Shown here one piece after another: positions 18,680 through 27,821 of a stretch of DNA of 64,000 nt (positions are counted from its first letter, which is position 1; each line of letters begins with the position of its first letter). The notes beneath the pieces are model-generated. The model had not been told where the DNA came from and searched no databases. It was given only the letters and a program-made list of their open reading frames with translations. The stretch comes from Streptomyces sp. MMG1533 (lineage in GTDB: Bacteria; Actinomycetota; Actinomycetes; Streptomycetales; Streptomycetaceae), in contig NZ_LGDG01000245.1 of assembly GCF_001279775.1 (NCBI RefSeq), positions 60,452 through 124,451 on the forward strand, read 5' to 3'. Both the position numbers and the translations under genes were made by a program.

Positions 18680-18701
18680 ACGGTAGGCGCGCGCCTACCG
18701 T
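18680..18701. promoter_or_regulatory. perfect 22-bp palindrome in divergent promoter
   Basis: The half-site is ACGGTAGGCGC, immediately followed by its exact complement. It lies 7 bp upstream of the AraC start and 68 bp before the NmrA-like gene. Strong operator candidate; the symmetry is more typical of TetR/MarR-type dimers than of AraC sites. Confidence 0.6.
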
Positions 18702-18769
18702 GTGCGGGCACCGCAACCGTGCCGGAATTTCCTAGAGACCGGGGGCGGCCGGCCGTCAGCGTGGAGGCC

Positions 18770-19624
18770 ATGATCCTAGTGACCGGTGCCACGGGCACCA
18801 TCGGCAGTGAAGTCGTACGACAGCTCGCGGCGCGCGGCGAAAAGGTGCGCGCTCTGACCAGGGACCCGGCGAAGGCCCAGGTGCCGGTGGGTGTGGAGGT
18901 GGTGCGCGGGGACTTCCTCGACGCCGAGTCCGTGGCGGCGGCGCTGGCCGGGGCGACAGCCGTGTTCCTGGTGGCCGTACTCGGACCGGCCGACGGCGGG
19001 CGGGACGCGCGGCTGGTCGAGCGGGCGCGGACGGCGGGCGTCCGCCGGATCGTGAAGCTCTCCTCCATCGGCACCGGCGACCCCGACTACGGCCCCTTCG
19101 GCACCTGGCACCTTCCGGGGGAGGAGGCCCTGCGGTCCGGTGGCTCGGAGTGGACGATCCTGCGGCCCTCCTCCTTCGCCACGAACACCCTTGGCTGGGC
19201 GGAAGCGATCAGCTCGGGTCGTCCCGTGCCCAACATGACCGGGGACGGCCGACAGGGGGTGGTCGACCCGCGTGACGTGTCCGAGGTGGCCGTCGAGGCG
19301 CTGACCGGCTCCCGGCACTCCGGGCGGACGTACACGCTGACCGGGCCGGCGGCGATCACCGTCCCCGACCAGGCCGCCGCAGTCGCCGCTGTCGTGGGAC
19401 GCCCGGTGGAGACGCGCGACCTCTTGCCGGACCAGATCCGCGAACAGCTGGCGGCCTCGGGCATGGACGCGGCTGCCGTGGAGAGCGTTCTCGGTGGCCT
19501 TCTGTTCGCCCGCGAGGGCGGCAACTCGCTCGTCACGGACGACGTACGGGAGGCGTTGGGGCGGCCTGCGCGGTCGTACCGGGAGTGGGTCGAGGACCAC
19601 AAGGCTGTCTTCGCCGGGGCCTGA
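18770..19624 (+). CDS. NmrA-like NAD(P)-binding oxidoreductase
   Basis: A 284-residue atypical SDR/NmrA protein. The N-terminal Rossmann motif ILVTGATGTIGSEVV is immediately after the start, with RALTRDPAK as the NADP(H) preference loop. It has no classical YxxxK in the standard spot, as expected for NmrA/HSCARG-type redox sensors or quinone reductases. SSIGTGDPDYGPFGTWH and ILRPSSFATNTL fit the family. ATG at 18770 is chosen because the fold begins there; GTG at 18761 is an alternative. Divergent from the AraC regulator. Confidence 0.88.
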   Translation: MILVTGATGTIGSEVVRQLAARGEKVRALTRDPAKAQVPVGVEVVRGDFLDAESVAAALAGATAVFLVAVLGPADGGRDARLVERARTAGVRRIVKLSSIGTGDPDYGPFGTWHLPGEEALRSGGSEWTILRPSSFATNTLGWAEAISSGRPVPNMTGDGRQGVVDPRDVSEVAVEALTGSRHSGRTYTLTGPAAITVPDQAAAVAAVVGRPVETRDLLPDQIREQLAASGMDAAAVESVLGGLLFAREGGNSLVTDDVREALGRPARSYREWVEDHKAVFAGA

Positions 19625-19632
19625 CAGGCGGA

Positions 19633-19659
19633 AGGCGGCGGGCGAGTGCTCCGCCGCCT
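19633..19659. terminator. hairpin between convergent NmrA-like and MFS genes
   Basis: A 9-bp perfect stem (AGGCGGCGG, complement at 19651-19659) with a 9-nt loop, placed to serve both convergent genes. Confidence 0.6.
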
Positions 19660-19671
19660 GAAGCCGGTTCG

Positions 19672-21114
19672 TCAGTCCCGTGCCCCCGTCCTCGGCCGCA
19701 GCACCGCCGCCGCCAGCGCCAGCGCCAGCGCCGCGATCACCGTCGCCACCCGGAACGCCAGCTGGTAGCCCTCCGCGGTGGCCGCCACCAGTTCCCGGCC
19801 ATCGGCGAGGAGCCCCTCGGTGCGGCTCGCCGCCAGGACCGAGAGCACCGCCAGACCCAGCGAACCGCCCACCACCTGCGTGGTGTTGAACAGCCCGGAC
19901 GCCACTCCCGCGTCCTCCTCGCTCGCGCCCGACATGGCGATCCCGGTCAGCGCGGGCATCGCGGCCGCGAACCCGGCGGCGAGCAGGAGCAGCGGCGGCA
20001 GTACGTCCGTGGCGTACGAGCCGTCGGCGGGCGCGCGGCTCAGCAGGGCCATGCCGACGCCGATCAGTACGAGCCCCGCCAGCAGTACGCGGTACGCGCC
20101 GAACCGGCCGATGGTCCGCGCGGACAGGCCCAGCATCAGCACGCCGATCGCGATCGGAGCCGGCAGGAAGGCCGTGCCGGTGAGCAACTCGTCATAGCCC
20201 AGCACGCGTTGGACGTAGAGCGCGCCGATGAACTGGAAGCCGAACATCGTCGCGATCATCAGGATCTGCACGGCGTTCGCGCCGGACAGCAGCCGGGAGC
20301 CCAACAGCCCGAGGCGCAGCAGCGGGCGTGCGGTCCGCGCCTGGCGGACGGTGAACGCCACGAACAGGGTGAGCGCGAGCGCGGCCAACAGCAGAGTGGC
20401 GGTCAGGTCGCGGTCGCCGGCGCCGACGATGACGTACACCGTGAGCATCAGCGCGCCGGTGACCAGCGCCGCTCCCGGATAGTCGGCGCCCTCGCCGAGT
20501 CCTTCGCCCTGGTCCGGGGCGAGGACGCGGACCGCGGCCAGCCAGGCGACGATGCCGATCGGCAGGTTGATCAGGAAGATCCAGTGCCAGTTCAGGGCCT
20601 CGGTCAGCGCCCCGCCGAGGAACGTGCCCAGCGCGCCGCCGGCCGCGCCGACCGCGCTGAACACCGCGATGGCGCGGGCCTGTTCGCGCGGCTCGGGGAA
20701 GAGGGCGACGAGCATGCCGAGGACCACGGCCGCGGCCATGGCCCCGCCGACGCCCTGCAGGGCACGGGCCGCGATGAGCACGCCCCGGTCGGTAGCGACC
20801 CCGCACAGCACCGACGCCACGGTGAACACGGCGAGCCCCGCCGTGAACATCCGCTTGCGGCCCACCAGGTCGCCGAGCCGGCCCACCAGCAACAGCAGTC
20901 CGCCGAACGGGATCAGATAGGCGTTGACGACCCAGGCCAGCCCCGGCGCCGAGAAACCGAGGTCGCTCTGGATGGCCGGCATGGCGACCGTGACGATGTT
21001 GCCGTCCAGGATCGTCATCAGCGTCCCCGCGCACAGCACGACGAGGGACGCCCAACGGGAGTACGTTCGCTGCGGGCGACGCGTATGCGTCGGTGACTCG
21101 ATCAGGGACGTCAT
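19672..21114 (-). CDS. MFS drug transporter, DHA2-like
   Basis: A 480-residue integral membrane exporter of the 14-segment H+ antiporter branch. Motif LDGNIVTVAMPAIQSDLG marks the end of TM1, motif A GRLGDLVGRKRMF is at 78-90, and GVGGAMAAAVVLGMLVALFP is the motif C region. ATG at 21114 has GGAGG 9 nt upstream. An in-frame extension to 21201 would run through the promoter and is disfavoured. It is transcribed divergently from an HxlR regulator, the usual arrangement of a regulator controlling an efflux pump. Confidence 0.92.
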   Translation of the reverse strand: MTSLIESPTHTRRPQRTYSRWASLVVLCAGTLMTILDGNIVTVAMPAIQSDLGFSAPGLAWVVNAYLIPFGGLLLLVGRLGDLVGRKRMFTAGLAVFTVASVLCGVATDRGVLIAARALQGVGGAMAAAVVLGMLVALFPEPREQARAIAVFSAVGAAGGALGTFLGGALTEALNWHWIFLINLPIGIVAWLAAVRVLAPDQGEGLGEGADYPGAALVTGALMLTVYVIVGAGDRDLTATLLLAALALTLFVAFTVRQARTARPLLRLGLLGSRLLSGANAVQILMIATMFGFQFIGALYVQRVLGYDELLTGTAFLPAPIAIGVLMLGLSARTIGRFGAYRVLLAGLVLIGVGMALLSRAPADGSYATDVLPPLLLLAAGFAAAMPALTGIAMSGASEEDAGVASGLFNTTQVVGGSLGLAVLSVLAASRTEGLLADGRELVAATAEGYQLAFRVATVIAALALALAAAVLRPRTGARD

Positions 21115-21160
21115 GGCGACGGGCCTCCGCAATCTCCATCGAAACCATAGGTGCACGACT

Positions 21161-21174
21161 TGTAACGGGGTACA
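21161..21174. promoter_or_regulatory. possible HxlR operator
   Basis: Inverted repeat TGTA-ACGGGG-TACA in the 101-bp divergent gap between the MFS and HxlR genes. Confidence 0.35.
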
Positions 21175-21215
21175 TCGTGGGTGACCATGGAGACCCGCCA
21201 TAAGGAGGCAGCTCG

Positions 21216-21617
21216 ATGTCCCAGAGGAACACCGGTGTTACCTCCCAGATGGTGAACGCGCACGCCTGCCCCGTCCGCGAAGTTCTTGACAGGGTCTCCG
21301 GGAAATGGAGCGTGCAGATCCTCGTCGCCGCCGCCCACGGACCCATCCGGTTCACCGAGTTGGAGCGCAGCATCGAAGGCATCAGCCGCCGCATGCTGAC
21401 CCTCACCCTGCGCAACCTGGAGCGCGACGGCCTCGTCACCCGCACCGTGCACGCCACGGTGCCACCGAAGGTCGAGTACGAACTGACTCCGGTGGCCCGC
21501 GAGTTGCACGAGACTCTGCAACGGCTGACCGACTGGGCGGAGCGCAACCGGGTCTACATCGCCGAGTCACGTGCGTCCTACGACACCGAGCACGACCCGG
21601 AGTTGGTCGACGCGTAG
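21216..21617 (+). CDS. HxlR family transcriptional regulator
   Basis: A 133-residue winged-helix regulator. The conserved N-terminal redox-type Cys18 is in HACPVREVLDRVSGKW, followed by the HTH ELERSIEGISRRMLTLTLRNLERDGLVTR and the wing VPPKVEYELTPVARE. GGAGG is upstream of ATG 21216. It is divergent from the MFS pump and convergent with the large STAND-like gene (21-bp gap). HxlR proteins commonly sense electrophiles or oxidants through this Cys. Confidence 0.92.
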   Translation: MSQRNTGVTSQMVNAHACPVREVLDRVSGKWSVQILVAAAHGPIRFTELERSIEGISRRMLTLTLRNLERDGLVTRTVHATVPPKVEYELTPVARELHETLQRLTDWAERNRVYIAESRASYDTEHDPELVDA

Positions 21618-21638
21618 GCCGTACGGCTCAGAGGGTCG

Positions 21639-24600
21639 TCACTTTCCGCCGTCCCGCTCTCTCACCCAGTCGGCGATGAAACCGCGGAGCTCCTCCACCG
21701 GACCGGTCCCCTCGGCCTCGAGGCGGGCGACCGCGCGCGTCGCTTGTTCGATCGCCTCGTCCCATCGGCCCACGGCGGCGAGCAGGAACCCGACGTTGAC
21801 CTGGGGCTCGAGATCCGGCACCGCACTGAGTTCGATGTGCTGGAGAAACGCGTCTGCGGCCTCGTCCGTGCGACCGAGCTCCTGCAGTGTCCAGCCGAGA
21901 TACATGTAGGCGCTCGCGAGATCGGCGTCCATGCGGTACTGGCCGAACACCTCGACTGCCTCCTCCAGCAGCGGCAGCGCCCGATCGAACTGCTGCGCGT
22001 TGATGTAGTACTCGGCTGCCGTGCCAAGTGCCCTGCCAAGCCCTGAGGCGTTGCCGGTCCGCCGGGTCAACTCGATGCGCGCGAGGGTCGTCCGCAGACC
22101 GCTGTCGTCGTCGCCTGCGGAGGCGTCCAGACGGGCCAGCAGAGACAGCGTGACGTTCTCCTCGTCGGTCAGACCGTGGGCATGGGCATACTCGGCAGCG
22201 GAGCGCAGCAGTTCGGTGGCTCTTTGCGGCTCTTGGCGGGCGAGTGCGACCTGGCCGAGACTGCCCATCGCGCGCGCGACGCTGGGTGGGTGATCGATGC
22301 TGCGGGCGAGTGCCAGCGCCTCTCCGTATTCCTCTTCGGCTTCGGCGAAGTCGCCACGGTTCAGGGCCTGTTGTCCCAAGCGTCCCCGGGCGTTCAGTTC
22401 GGCGTAGGCGGCTCGGTCGCTGGGCCGGACGGTGTGGGTCCAGCGGCCTGAACCGCCGAACATCGTGTCCAGCAGGGACAGGACCCGTTTGCCTTCGGGG
22501 TGCAGCGGCACACCCCGCGCTCGGAGGTCGCCGAGTATCGAGTGGGCCTCGGACAGGACTTCGTGTCCTTCCGATCGGCGGGGGCCCGTGCGCAGCATCT
22601 CCCTCCCCAGGGCGAACAGGGCAATCGCCAGCGTCCGGGGTTCCTCCTCACGTCCGGGCCGCGCGGCCTGCAGTTGTCGGTAGATTTCCACCGCGCGTCG
22701 GAGATGACCGATCGCGTCTTCCGGCGACTGGTCGGCCAGCGCAGCGACACGTTCGCATGCCAGACCGACGTCCCGCAGTGCCTCGACGTCGTTCGGGAGC
22801 AGAGTGCTGATGTGAGATCGAATCCGAAGCGACTGGTGAAACACCTCTCGCGCGTCTTCCGGTGTCCTCCCGTTCATCAGCGCGTCGCCGTATCTGGCAA
22901 GCGCCGCAGCCAGATGTTGTTGTGTGGGGATGTCGTCGGGCAGGACCACCGCCAGTCGCCGGAAGCCTTCGAGCGCTTGCAGGTACCAGTGGGTGGCCTG
23001 GGCCAGGTGACGTCGTGCGAGCTCGATGTCGCCGAGGCTGGACAGAATGTGAAGCCATCGTCGCTGCGACTCGACGTCTTCAGACGCCTCTTCGGCCGCG
23101 CGGCGCGCGATGTCCTCAGCCTCCGTGTAGTGGCGACCGGCGTCGGAAAGACGATCGGTGCTCTCGGCCAGACGCGCCAGATTGACGGTCGTTCGGATAC
23201 GGAATTCCACCAGGTGCGGGCTGCCGTCGAGGTGCGGTTCCAGAGCGGCCATGCGTGCGTAGTGGGCCTCGGCCGTGGCGGGGAGGCCTTCTCGCAGGCT
23301 CAGTTCGGCAAGGTTTTGGAGGACTGTGCCGTAGGCCATGCATGCTTCACCCAGACTCGCCGAGCCCTGGGAGATCAACCGCTCGAACAGCTGGGCACAC
23401 TCGCTGAAGTGGTGTTTCGCCTCGCCCGGCCGGCCCTCATGCATGGCGAATGTGCCGAGCCGTTCGACAGCGACGGCGAGATCGAAATCCGCGAGCGGCA
23501 GTGCCGTGGAACGGCGCGCGGCCCGGTGGTTGATCTCGACGACCTGCTCGTACGCCACCTTGGCCGCGGCCTGGTCTCCGGTGTCCATGGCGAGGTCGGC
23601 CAGGCGCAGCAGCGCCACCGCGTGCTGACGCTCCGCCAGCCCCCGTGCCATCGGCGTGGTAGCGGACTTGGCCGCAAGGGCGGCACTGTCACGGATCAGC
23701 TCGAGAAGCAGGCGGCGCTCGTCTGTTCCCACTCCGTCGCTCGTCAGCCGCGCGTCCAACGGCCGCAGCATCATGTGCCCGAGCTGCAACTTTTCGAGAA
23801 AACCAAGTCCGTCCTGGGCGAGCAGGCTTGCCACCCATGGTCTGCCGTCGGGTCCGGCGTGATACCGGGCCGCCAGGGACTCGGTGGCCGAGCGGGCCAG
23901 GTCGGTGGTCGGCTGCGTTCCCGCGTACAGCCGTGCCGCACCCAGCCGGTCGTCGGCACCGACGAGATGGTGCATGAGTTCACGTTGCCGGTGGACGTCG
24001 TCCGGGTGAAGGTCCGCCAGGTGTGCGGCGATACGCCGGTGCAGGTCCTGTCGGCGCGATGGCGGGAGTGCGTAGGCCTGCCGGGCCGCGGTGCGGAACT
24101 GGCTGTGCGAGAAGTCCCACTGTCCTGCGGCTCCGCGCTGCACCAGATGACCGCGGAACACCCGCCGGACACTCGAGAACAGCAGGTCGTTCCACTGCAC
24201 ACCGGTCAGGCTGCCCATGACGGCGCGAAGGTCACTCTCCCGCCACCCCTGCCTGCCCAACGCCAGCAGCTGAATCAGACCCCGGAACCACACCGATCCT
24301 TGCTGTGGAACGGATTCCGTGCTCGCCGAGATGGCCATTTCCGCGACCGTCTCGGCGCGCCGCATCATGCGGAGATACATCTCCTGCGGTGTCGACGGCA
24401 GTTCGTCCAGGACGGCGAGTTGCATCGCGGTGAGGCGCTCGTCGGCACGGCCCGGGAAACCGGTCGATCGCGCGAAGTCCTCTGCGTTCAGCAGGTTCAT
24501 TTCCTGGCACACCAGCTCCAGCCACAGCGGCGAGCCGTGGGCGGACGCGCCGTCTGCCGTCCGTTTTTCCAGAATTGCCTGCTTGACGCTCCGATTGACG

Positions 24601-25934
24601 TGACGTCGATACCTGCGGTAGATCGCGTCGACGAGTTCGGCAGCCTCGTCGGAGCCGAGGGGACCGACTTCCCTGGGCAGGGCGCCGGTACGCCGGACGA
24701 CCGATTCGACGTCGTCACCGGGGGTGGCCGTGAAGACCAGCTTCGCGTCTTGGGGCCAGATCTTCGGAAGCCAGGTCATCCTGCGGGCTCGCACCGACTG
24801 CTCGAACTCGTCCACCGCGTCGACGACGATGACGACCGGCCGCTGTGCGGCGACTCGGGTGAGCGCACGGGCGAAAGCGCGCTCGAGGTCCGCGCCCGCC
24901 AGGTCGTCGACGGATGTCGCCGTCGTACCGCCCGGCAGCTCCGTCAGCCAACGCCGCAACATGGTGTCCACCGAGCCGGCCACACCGCTGATGCCGGCGG
25001 CGTGATCGAGCACCACCAGGTCCTCCGACGCGCGCAGCCGGCGCACCAGTTCCGCCGCCAGACTGCTCTTCCCGGAGCCCGGGACACCCGTCACCGCACA
25101 GACCCTTGCCGCTGCCGCTGCCGCCTGTCGCGTCGTGGCAAATTCCCTCAAGTCGCGCAGCAGGTTCGTGCGACCGACGAAATCCGCCGCGGAGTGGTGA
25201 AAGAACTCGTCGAGTACAGCCCGCTCCCGGGCCTCCCAACCGACGGCCACGGCGCGGGCGCCCGATGTCGCCAGGTCGAGGTCCTCCCAGAGATCCTCCG
25301 TCACCATGGCCCGAAAATCGGTCAGTCCCGCCACGCGGGCCTGGCGTGCATCCCAGACCGCCCGGTATTCCCGGCAGCGCGTCGGGCCCAGTCGCTCCAG
25401 TAACTCGCTTTTCAATTCGCGAAGTCGCCCGGCACCACCTGCCGCATCCGTGAAACGGGCCCTGACCTCGTCGGGTGCGCCACTGAGGTCCAGTTCACGG
25501 ACATACACCCGGGCTCCGACGGAATCCCGGGTGCCGCGCTCTTGGAGAACTCCGAATTGCAGCTCCAGGTCCGTCATGCTTCGGCCGGCCGTCGGCCCCT
25601 CGAATCCGGACTCCTCGGCCGCCATTCGTGCCAGTTCGTCCGGGACCACCCAGCCGTAGCGGTCTCCGATCATGCCCAGCACGAAGGGCCTGCTGCGGGC
25701 GACCTCCTGCAGGCAGACCTGCATGACCAGACGCGACTTGGCCGCCTCATCGGCATGGACCATGGTGTCCACGCCCAGGCGAAGATCAACCGGCTCGAAG
25801 TCGTACCACCGTCGGCCGAGCCGCTCGGCCAGTTCGGGGAAAACGATGCTGGTCAGCAGGTCTCGCTCGGAATGGAAGTCGTCAAACGTACTCGAGACGA
25901 ACAAGGGTCGCGTCTGCCTGACGAACTGCTGCAC
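21639..25934 (-). CDS. DUF4062-NACHT-like NTPase-TPR protein (STAND family)
   Basis: A 1431-residue protein. Residues ~9-130 are a DUF4062 domain (RPLFVSSTFDDFHSERDLL, then FVLGMIGDRYGW). A P-loop NTPase follows with Walker A GVPGSGKSS at 283-291 and Walker B VVIVVDAVDEFE at ~367-378, and a winged-helix/NACHT-associated region to ~700. The rest is TPR-like helical repeats (about 700-1431). The same order occurs in eukaryotic NPHP3/TEP1-like and bacterial STAND conflict proteins, where the N-terminus is the effector and the repeats sense a trigger. Start is GTG 25934. It uses visibly more A/T-ending codons than its neighbours and no partner gene is adjacent, so a stand-alone antiviral or signalling role is an inference. 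Confidence 0.85.
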   Translation of the reverse strand: MQQFVRQTRPLFVSSTFDDFHSERDLLTSIVFPELAERLGRRWYDFEPVDLRLGVDTMVHADEAAKSRLVMQVCLQEVARSRPFVLGMIGDRYGWVVPDELARMAAEESGFEGPTAGRSMTDLELQFGVLQERGTRDSVGARVYVRELDLSGAPDEVRARFTDAAGGAGRLRELKSELLERLGPTRCREYRAVWDARQARVAGLTDFRAMVTEDLWEDLDLATSGARAVAVGWEARERAVLDEFFHHSAADFVGRTNLLRDLREFATTRQAAAAAARVCAVTGVPGSGKSSLAAELVRRLRASEDLVVLDHAAGISGVAGSVDTMLRRWLTELPGGTTATSVDDLAGADLERAFARALTRVAAQRPVVIVVDAVDEFEQSVRARRMTWLPKIWPQDAKLVFTATPGDDVESVVRRTGALPREVGPLGSDEAAELVDAIYRRYRRHVNRSVKQAILEKRTADGASAHGSPLWLELVCQEMNLLNAEDFARSTGFPGRADERLTAMQLAVLDELPSTPQEMYLRMMRRAETVAEMAISASTESVPQQGSVWFRGLIQLLALGRQGWRESDLRAVMGSLTGVQWNDLLFSSVRRVFRGHLVQRGAAGQWDFSHSQFRTAARQAYALPPSRRQDLHRRIAAHLADLHPDDVHRQRELMHHLVGADDRLGAARLYAGTQPTTDLARSATESLAARYHAGPDGRPWVASLLAQDGLGFLEKLQLGHMMLRPLDARLTSDGVGTDERRLLLELIRDSAALAAKSATTPMARGLAERQHAVALLRLADLAMDTGDQAAAKVAYEQVVEINHRAARRSTALPLADFDLAVAVERLGTFAMHEGRPGEAKHHFSECAQLFERLISQGSASLGEACMAYGTVLQNLAELSLREGLPATAEAHYARMAALEPHLDGSPHLVEFRIRTTVNLARLAESTDRLSDAGRHYTEAEDIARRAAEEASEDVESQRRWLHILSSLGDIELARRHLAQATHWYLQALEGFRRLAVVLPDDIPTQQHLAAALARYGDALMNGRTPEDAREVFHQSLRIRSHISTLLPNDVEALRDVGLACERVAALADQSPEDAIGHLRRAVEIYRQLQAARPGREEEPRTLAIALFALGREMLRTGPRRSEGHEVLSEAHSILGDLRARGVPLHPEGKRVLSLLDTMFGGSGRWTHTVRPSDRAAYAELNARGRLGQQALNRGDFAEAEEEYGEALALARSIDHPPSVARAMGSLGQVALARQEPQRATELLRSAAEYAHAHGLTDEENVTLSLLARLDASAGDDDSGLRTTLARIELTRRTGNASGLGRALGTAAEYYINAQQFDRALPLLEEAVEVFGQYRMDADLASAYMYLGWTLQELGRTDEAADAFLQHIELSAVPDLEPQVNVGFLLAAVGRWDEAIEQATRAVARLEAEGTGPVEELRGFIADWVRERDGGK

Positions 25935-26028
25935 GCAACATCACCCCCGGCATGGAGCGTTTCGGCCCAAACGGCGCAATGAGCCTATCCGTTCGCGACG
26001 CGACCGTTGCAGGATTCGTCCTTGCGCC

Positions 26029-26451
26029 TCAGAGCCCGAACAGGCTCGGATCGGACGCCAACTCCTTGAAGTACTCCCGCGGATCCGCCACCAGCCTGCG
26101 CTCCTTGAGGTCCATCAGCCCACCGACGGCCGTGATCTCGGCCGCCACCGTGCCGTCGGTCTTCCGGATCGTCTGCTCGATCCGGAACGTCTTGCCCTCG
26201 CCCCAGTCGAAGCCGCAGGTCACCTCGACCTCGTCGCCCGCCAGCAGCTCCCGCCGGTAGCGGATGGTGGTCTCCAGGGCCACCGGACCCACGCCCCTGC
26301 CGATCAGGCCGGCCTGGCTGATCCCGGCGGCCCGGAGCAGCGACCAGCGGGCATGCTCCGCGTAGTTGATGTACACGCTCTGGTTGAGGTGACCCTGGAC
26401 GTCCGTCTCATACCCACGGACGGCCACCGGGACGGAAAACGGTTCGGTCAC
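26029..26451 (-). CDS. acyl-CoA thioesterase, 4HBT hotdog fold
   Basis: A 140-residue hotdog-fold protein. The N-terminal VRGYETDVQGHLNQSVYINYAEHARW carries the D-x-x-x-H-N-x-x-Y pattern of 4-hydroxybenzoyl-CoA thioesterase-like enzymes. It should hydrolyse an acyl-CoA; substrate unknown. The GTG at 26451 is chosen because the domain begins there and GAAGGGG is 6 nt upstream; the open frame upstream to 26781 is low-complexity Arg-rich antisense of the next gene. The 94-bp gap to the STAND-like gene argues against tight coupling. Confidence 0.88.
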   Translation of the reverse strand: MTEPFSVPVAVRGYETDVQGHLNQSVYINYAEHARWSLLRAAGISQAGLIGRGVGPVALETTIRYRRELLAGDEVEVTCGFDWGEGKTFRIEQTIRKTDGTVAAEITAVGGLMDLKERRLVADPREYFKELASDPSLFGL

Positions 26452-26503
26452 GGCTACCCCTTCTCGTCGTGGACGATCTGATCCGTCGATCTTGGCATGC
26501 GCA

Positions 26504-27136
26504 TCACGTGCGGCGGGGGGACGCCAGCAGGTAACGGTCTCTCGTCCGCGGCTCCGTGTGCTCGCCGACCTGCCAGCCCGCCCCCTCCAGCGTGGCCGCA
26601 CAGGCCCGCAGCAGCCCGGTGTCCGGCGCGTGCACGGAGACGGCCTCCGGCTGCGGCGTGGCCCGCACCCGGTAGCCCTCGGCCTCCCGCCCCGCCGGCG
26701 GGTGGCCCGCCGCCTCCAGGGCGAGCGCGGCGGCCTGCACCAGATGCGCGCGCTCCCAGCCGCACGGCCGGTCCGTCGCACCGCCCTGGTTGGTCATCCG
26801 ACGCAGTTCCAGCAGGCCCTGCCAGGCACTGTGCACCTCGCGGACGCGGCCGGGCCCGGTGTCCGCTTCCTCGTCACCGCCGATGCGGGCGGCGAAGACA
26901 CCGGCTGCCGGGGGTGGCTCGGCGGAGGGTGCGGCGGCGACCGTTTCCGGTGGCGTCTCCCGGATCCGATGCCCCGCCGGTGTCAGGAAGTGGTCGTGCG
27001 GCGGCCGCGGATGCCGGAAGGCGAGCCCCCGCTTCACCAGCGCCGCGAGCTGCGCCTCCGTGCCCTTCAGCCGCCCGGTGACCGGCTCGGCCGCGTCGAT
27101 GACACGCCGCTGCGCGGCGGTGGGTGGTCGTGTCAC
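26504..27136 (-). CDS. hypothetical protein with MarR-like N-terminal segment
   Basis: A 210-residue protein. The N-terminal 60 residues (TAAQRRVIDAAEPVTGRLKGTEAQLAALVKRGLAFRHPRP) read like a winged-helix domain, with HDHFLTPAGHRIRE as the wing. The C-terminal half (WQGLLELRRMTNQGGATDRPC onward) has the typical Streptomyces hypothetical pattern GWERAHLVQAAALALEAAG. No catalytic motif. GTG 27136 has GGGAGGAG 5-8 nt upstream. Upstream on the same strand are the phosphatase and HAD genes, which may form a loose operon. Confidence 0.65.
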   Translation of the reverse strand: MTRPPTAAQRRVIDAAEPVTGRLKGTEAQLAALVKRGLAFRHPRPPHDHFLTPAGHRIRETPPETVAAAPSAEPPPAAGVFAARIGGDEEADTGPGRVREVHSAWQGLLELRRMTNQGGATDRPCGWERAHLVQAAALALEAAGHPPAGREAEGYRVRATPQPEAVSVHAPDTGLLRACAATLEGAGWQVGEHTEPRTRDRYLLASPRRT

Positions 27137-27218
27137 GGCGTGCTCCTCCCCGGCGGACAGCCTGCTCGAAGGGCTCCGCACCGCCATGGTCGGCGGATGC
27201 GATCAACCCATTCGAAGA

Positions 27219-27818
27219 CTACGGCCAGGGTCTGACATTCCACCCGGCGATCACCGGCCGCCCGTGCTCGGTGCCCAGTCGGCACACCGTCCCGGTCGCC
27301 AGCTGGAACAGCGCCCCGCCCGACGGCGGCAGCCCGAGCCGCCGGGCCGTGAGGACCCGCAGGAAGTGACCGTGCGCCACCAGCACGACGACACCCTCGG
27401 TGTTGGCGAGCGCCGCGTCCACCTTGGCCAGCATCCGGTCCGCGCGCTCGCCCACCTGCTCCGGACTCTCCCCGGGGCGGCCGGGCGGCCCGGGCGTGAC
27501 CCCGTCCGTGAACAGGAACCAGTCGGGCCTGGTGCGCCGGATCTCGACGGTGGTGACCCCCTCGTACCCGCCGTAGTCCCATTCGCACAGGTCCGGGTCG
27601 ATCCGTACGTCGTGCAGCCCGATGAGCTCGGCGGTCTCCCGGGCGCGTTGCAGCGGGCTGACGAAAGCGGCCCCGATCCGGTGCGAGCGGATCAGCGGCA
27701 CCAGGCCCCGTGCCTCCTGCCGGCCGTGCTCGGTCAGCGGGACGTCCGTTCGGCCGGTGTGCCGCCCGGACCGCGACCACTCGGTCTCGCCGTGCCGGAC
27801 GAGGAAGAGATCACCCAT
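27219..27818 (-). CDS. histidine phosphatase (phosphoglycerate mutase-like)
   Basis: A 199-residue phosphohistidine enzyme. The signature LVRHGETEWSRSGRHTGRTDVPLTEHG carries the catalytic His9, with arginines in the usual places (RHG, SPLQRARETAEL) and the second His in VVLVAHGHFLRVL. Acid or glycerate-type phosphatase activity is likely; substrate unknown. It starts 3 bp after the stop of the HAD-like gene, so they are co-transcribed. Confidence 0.93.
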   Translation of the reverse strand: MGDLFLVRHGETEWSRSGRHTGRTDVPLTEHGRQEARGLVPLIRSHRIGAAFVSPLQRARETAELIGLHDVRIDPDLCEWDYGGYEGVTTVEIRRTRPDWFLFTDGVTPGPPGRPGESPEQVGERADRMLAKVDAALANTEGVVVLVAHGHFLRVLTARRLGLPPSGGALFQLATGTVCRLGTEHGRPVIAGWNVRPWP

Positions 27819-27821
27819 GCG

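Noticed and set aside
22500..25403. Long plus-strand ORF (967 codons) opposite the STAND-like gene
   Set aside because: Antisense shadow of a high-GC coding region; it has no domain pattern and no ribosome-binding site.
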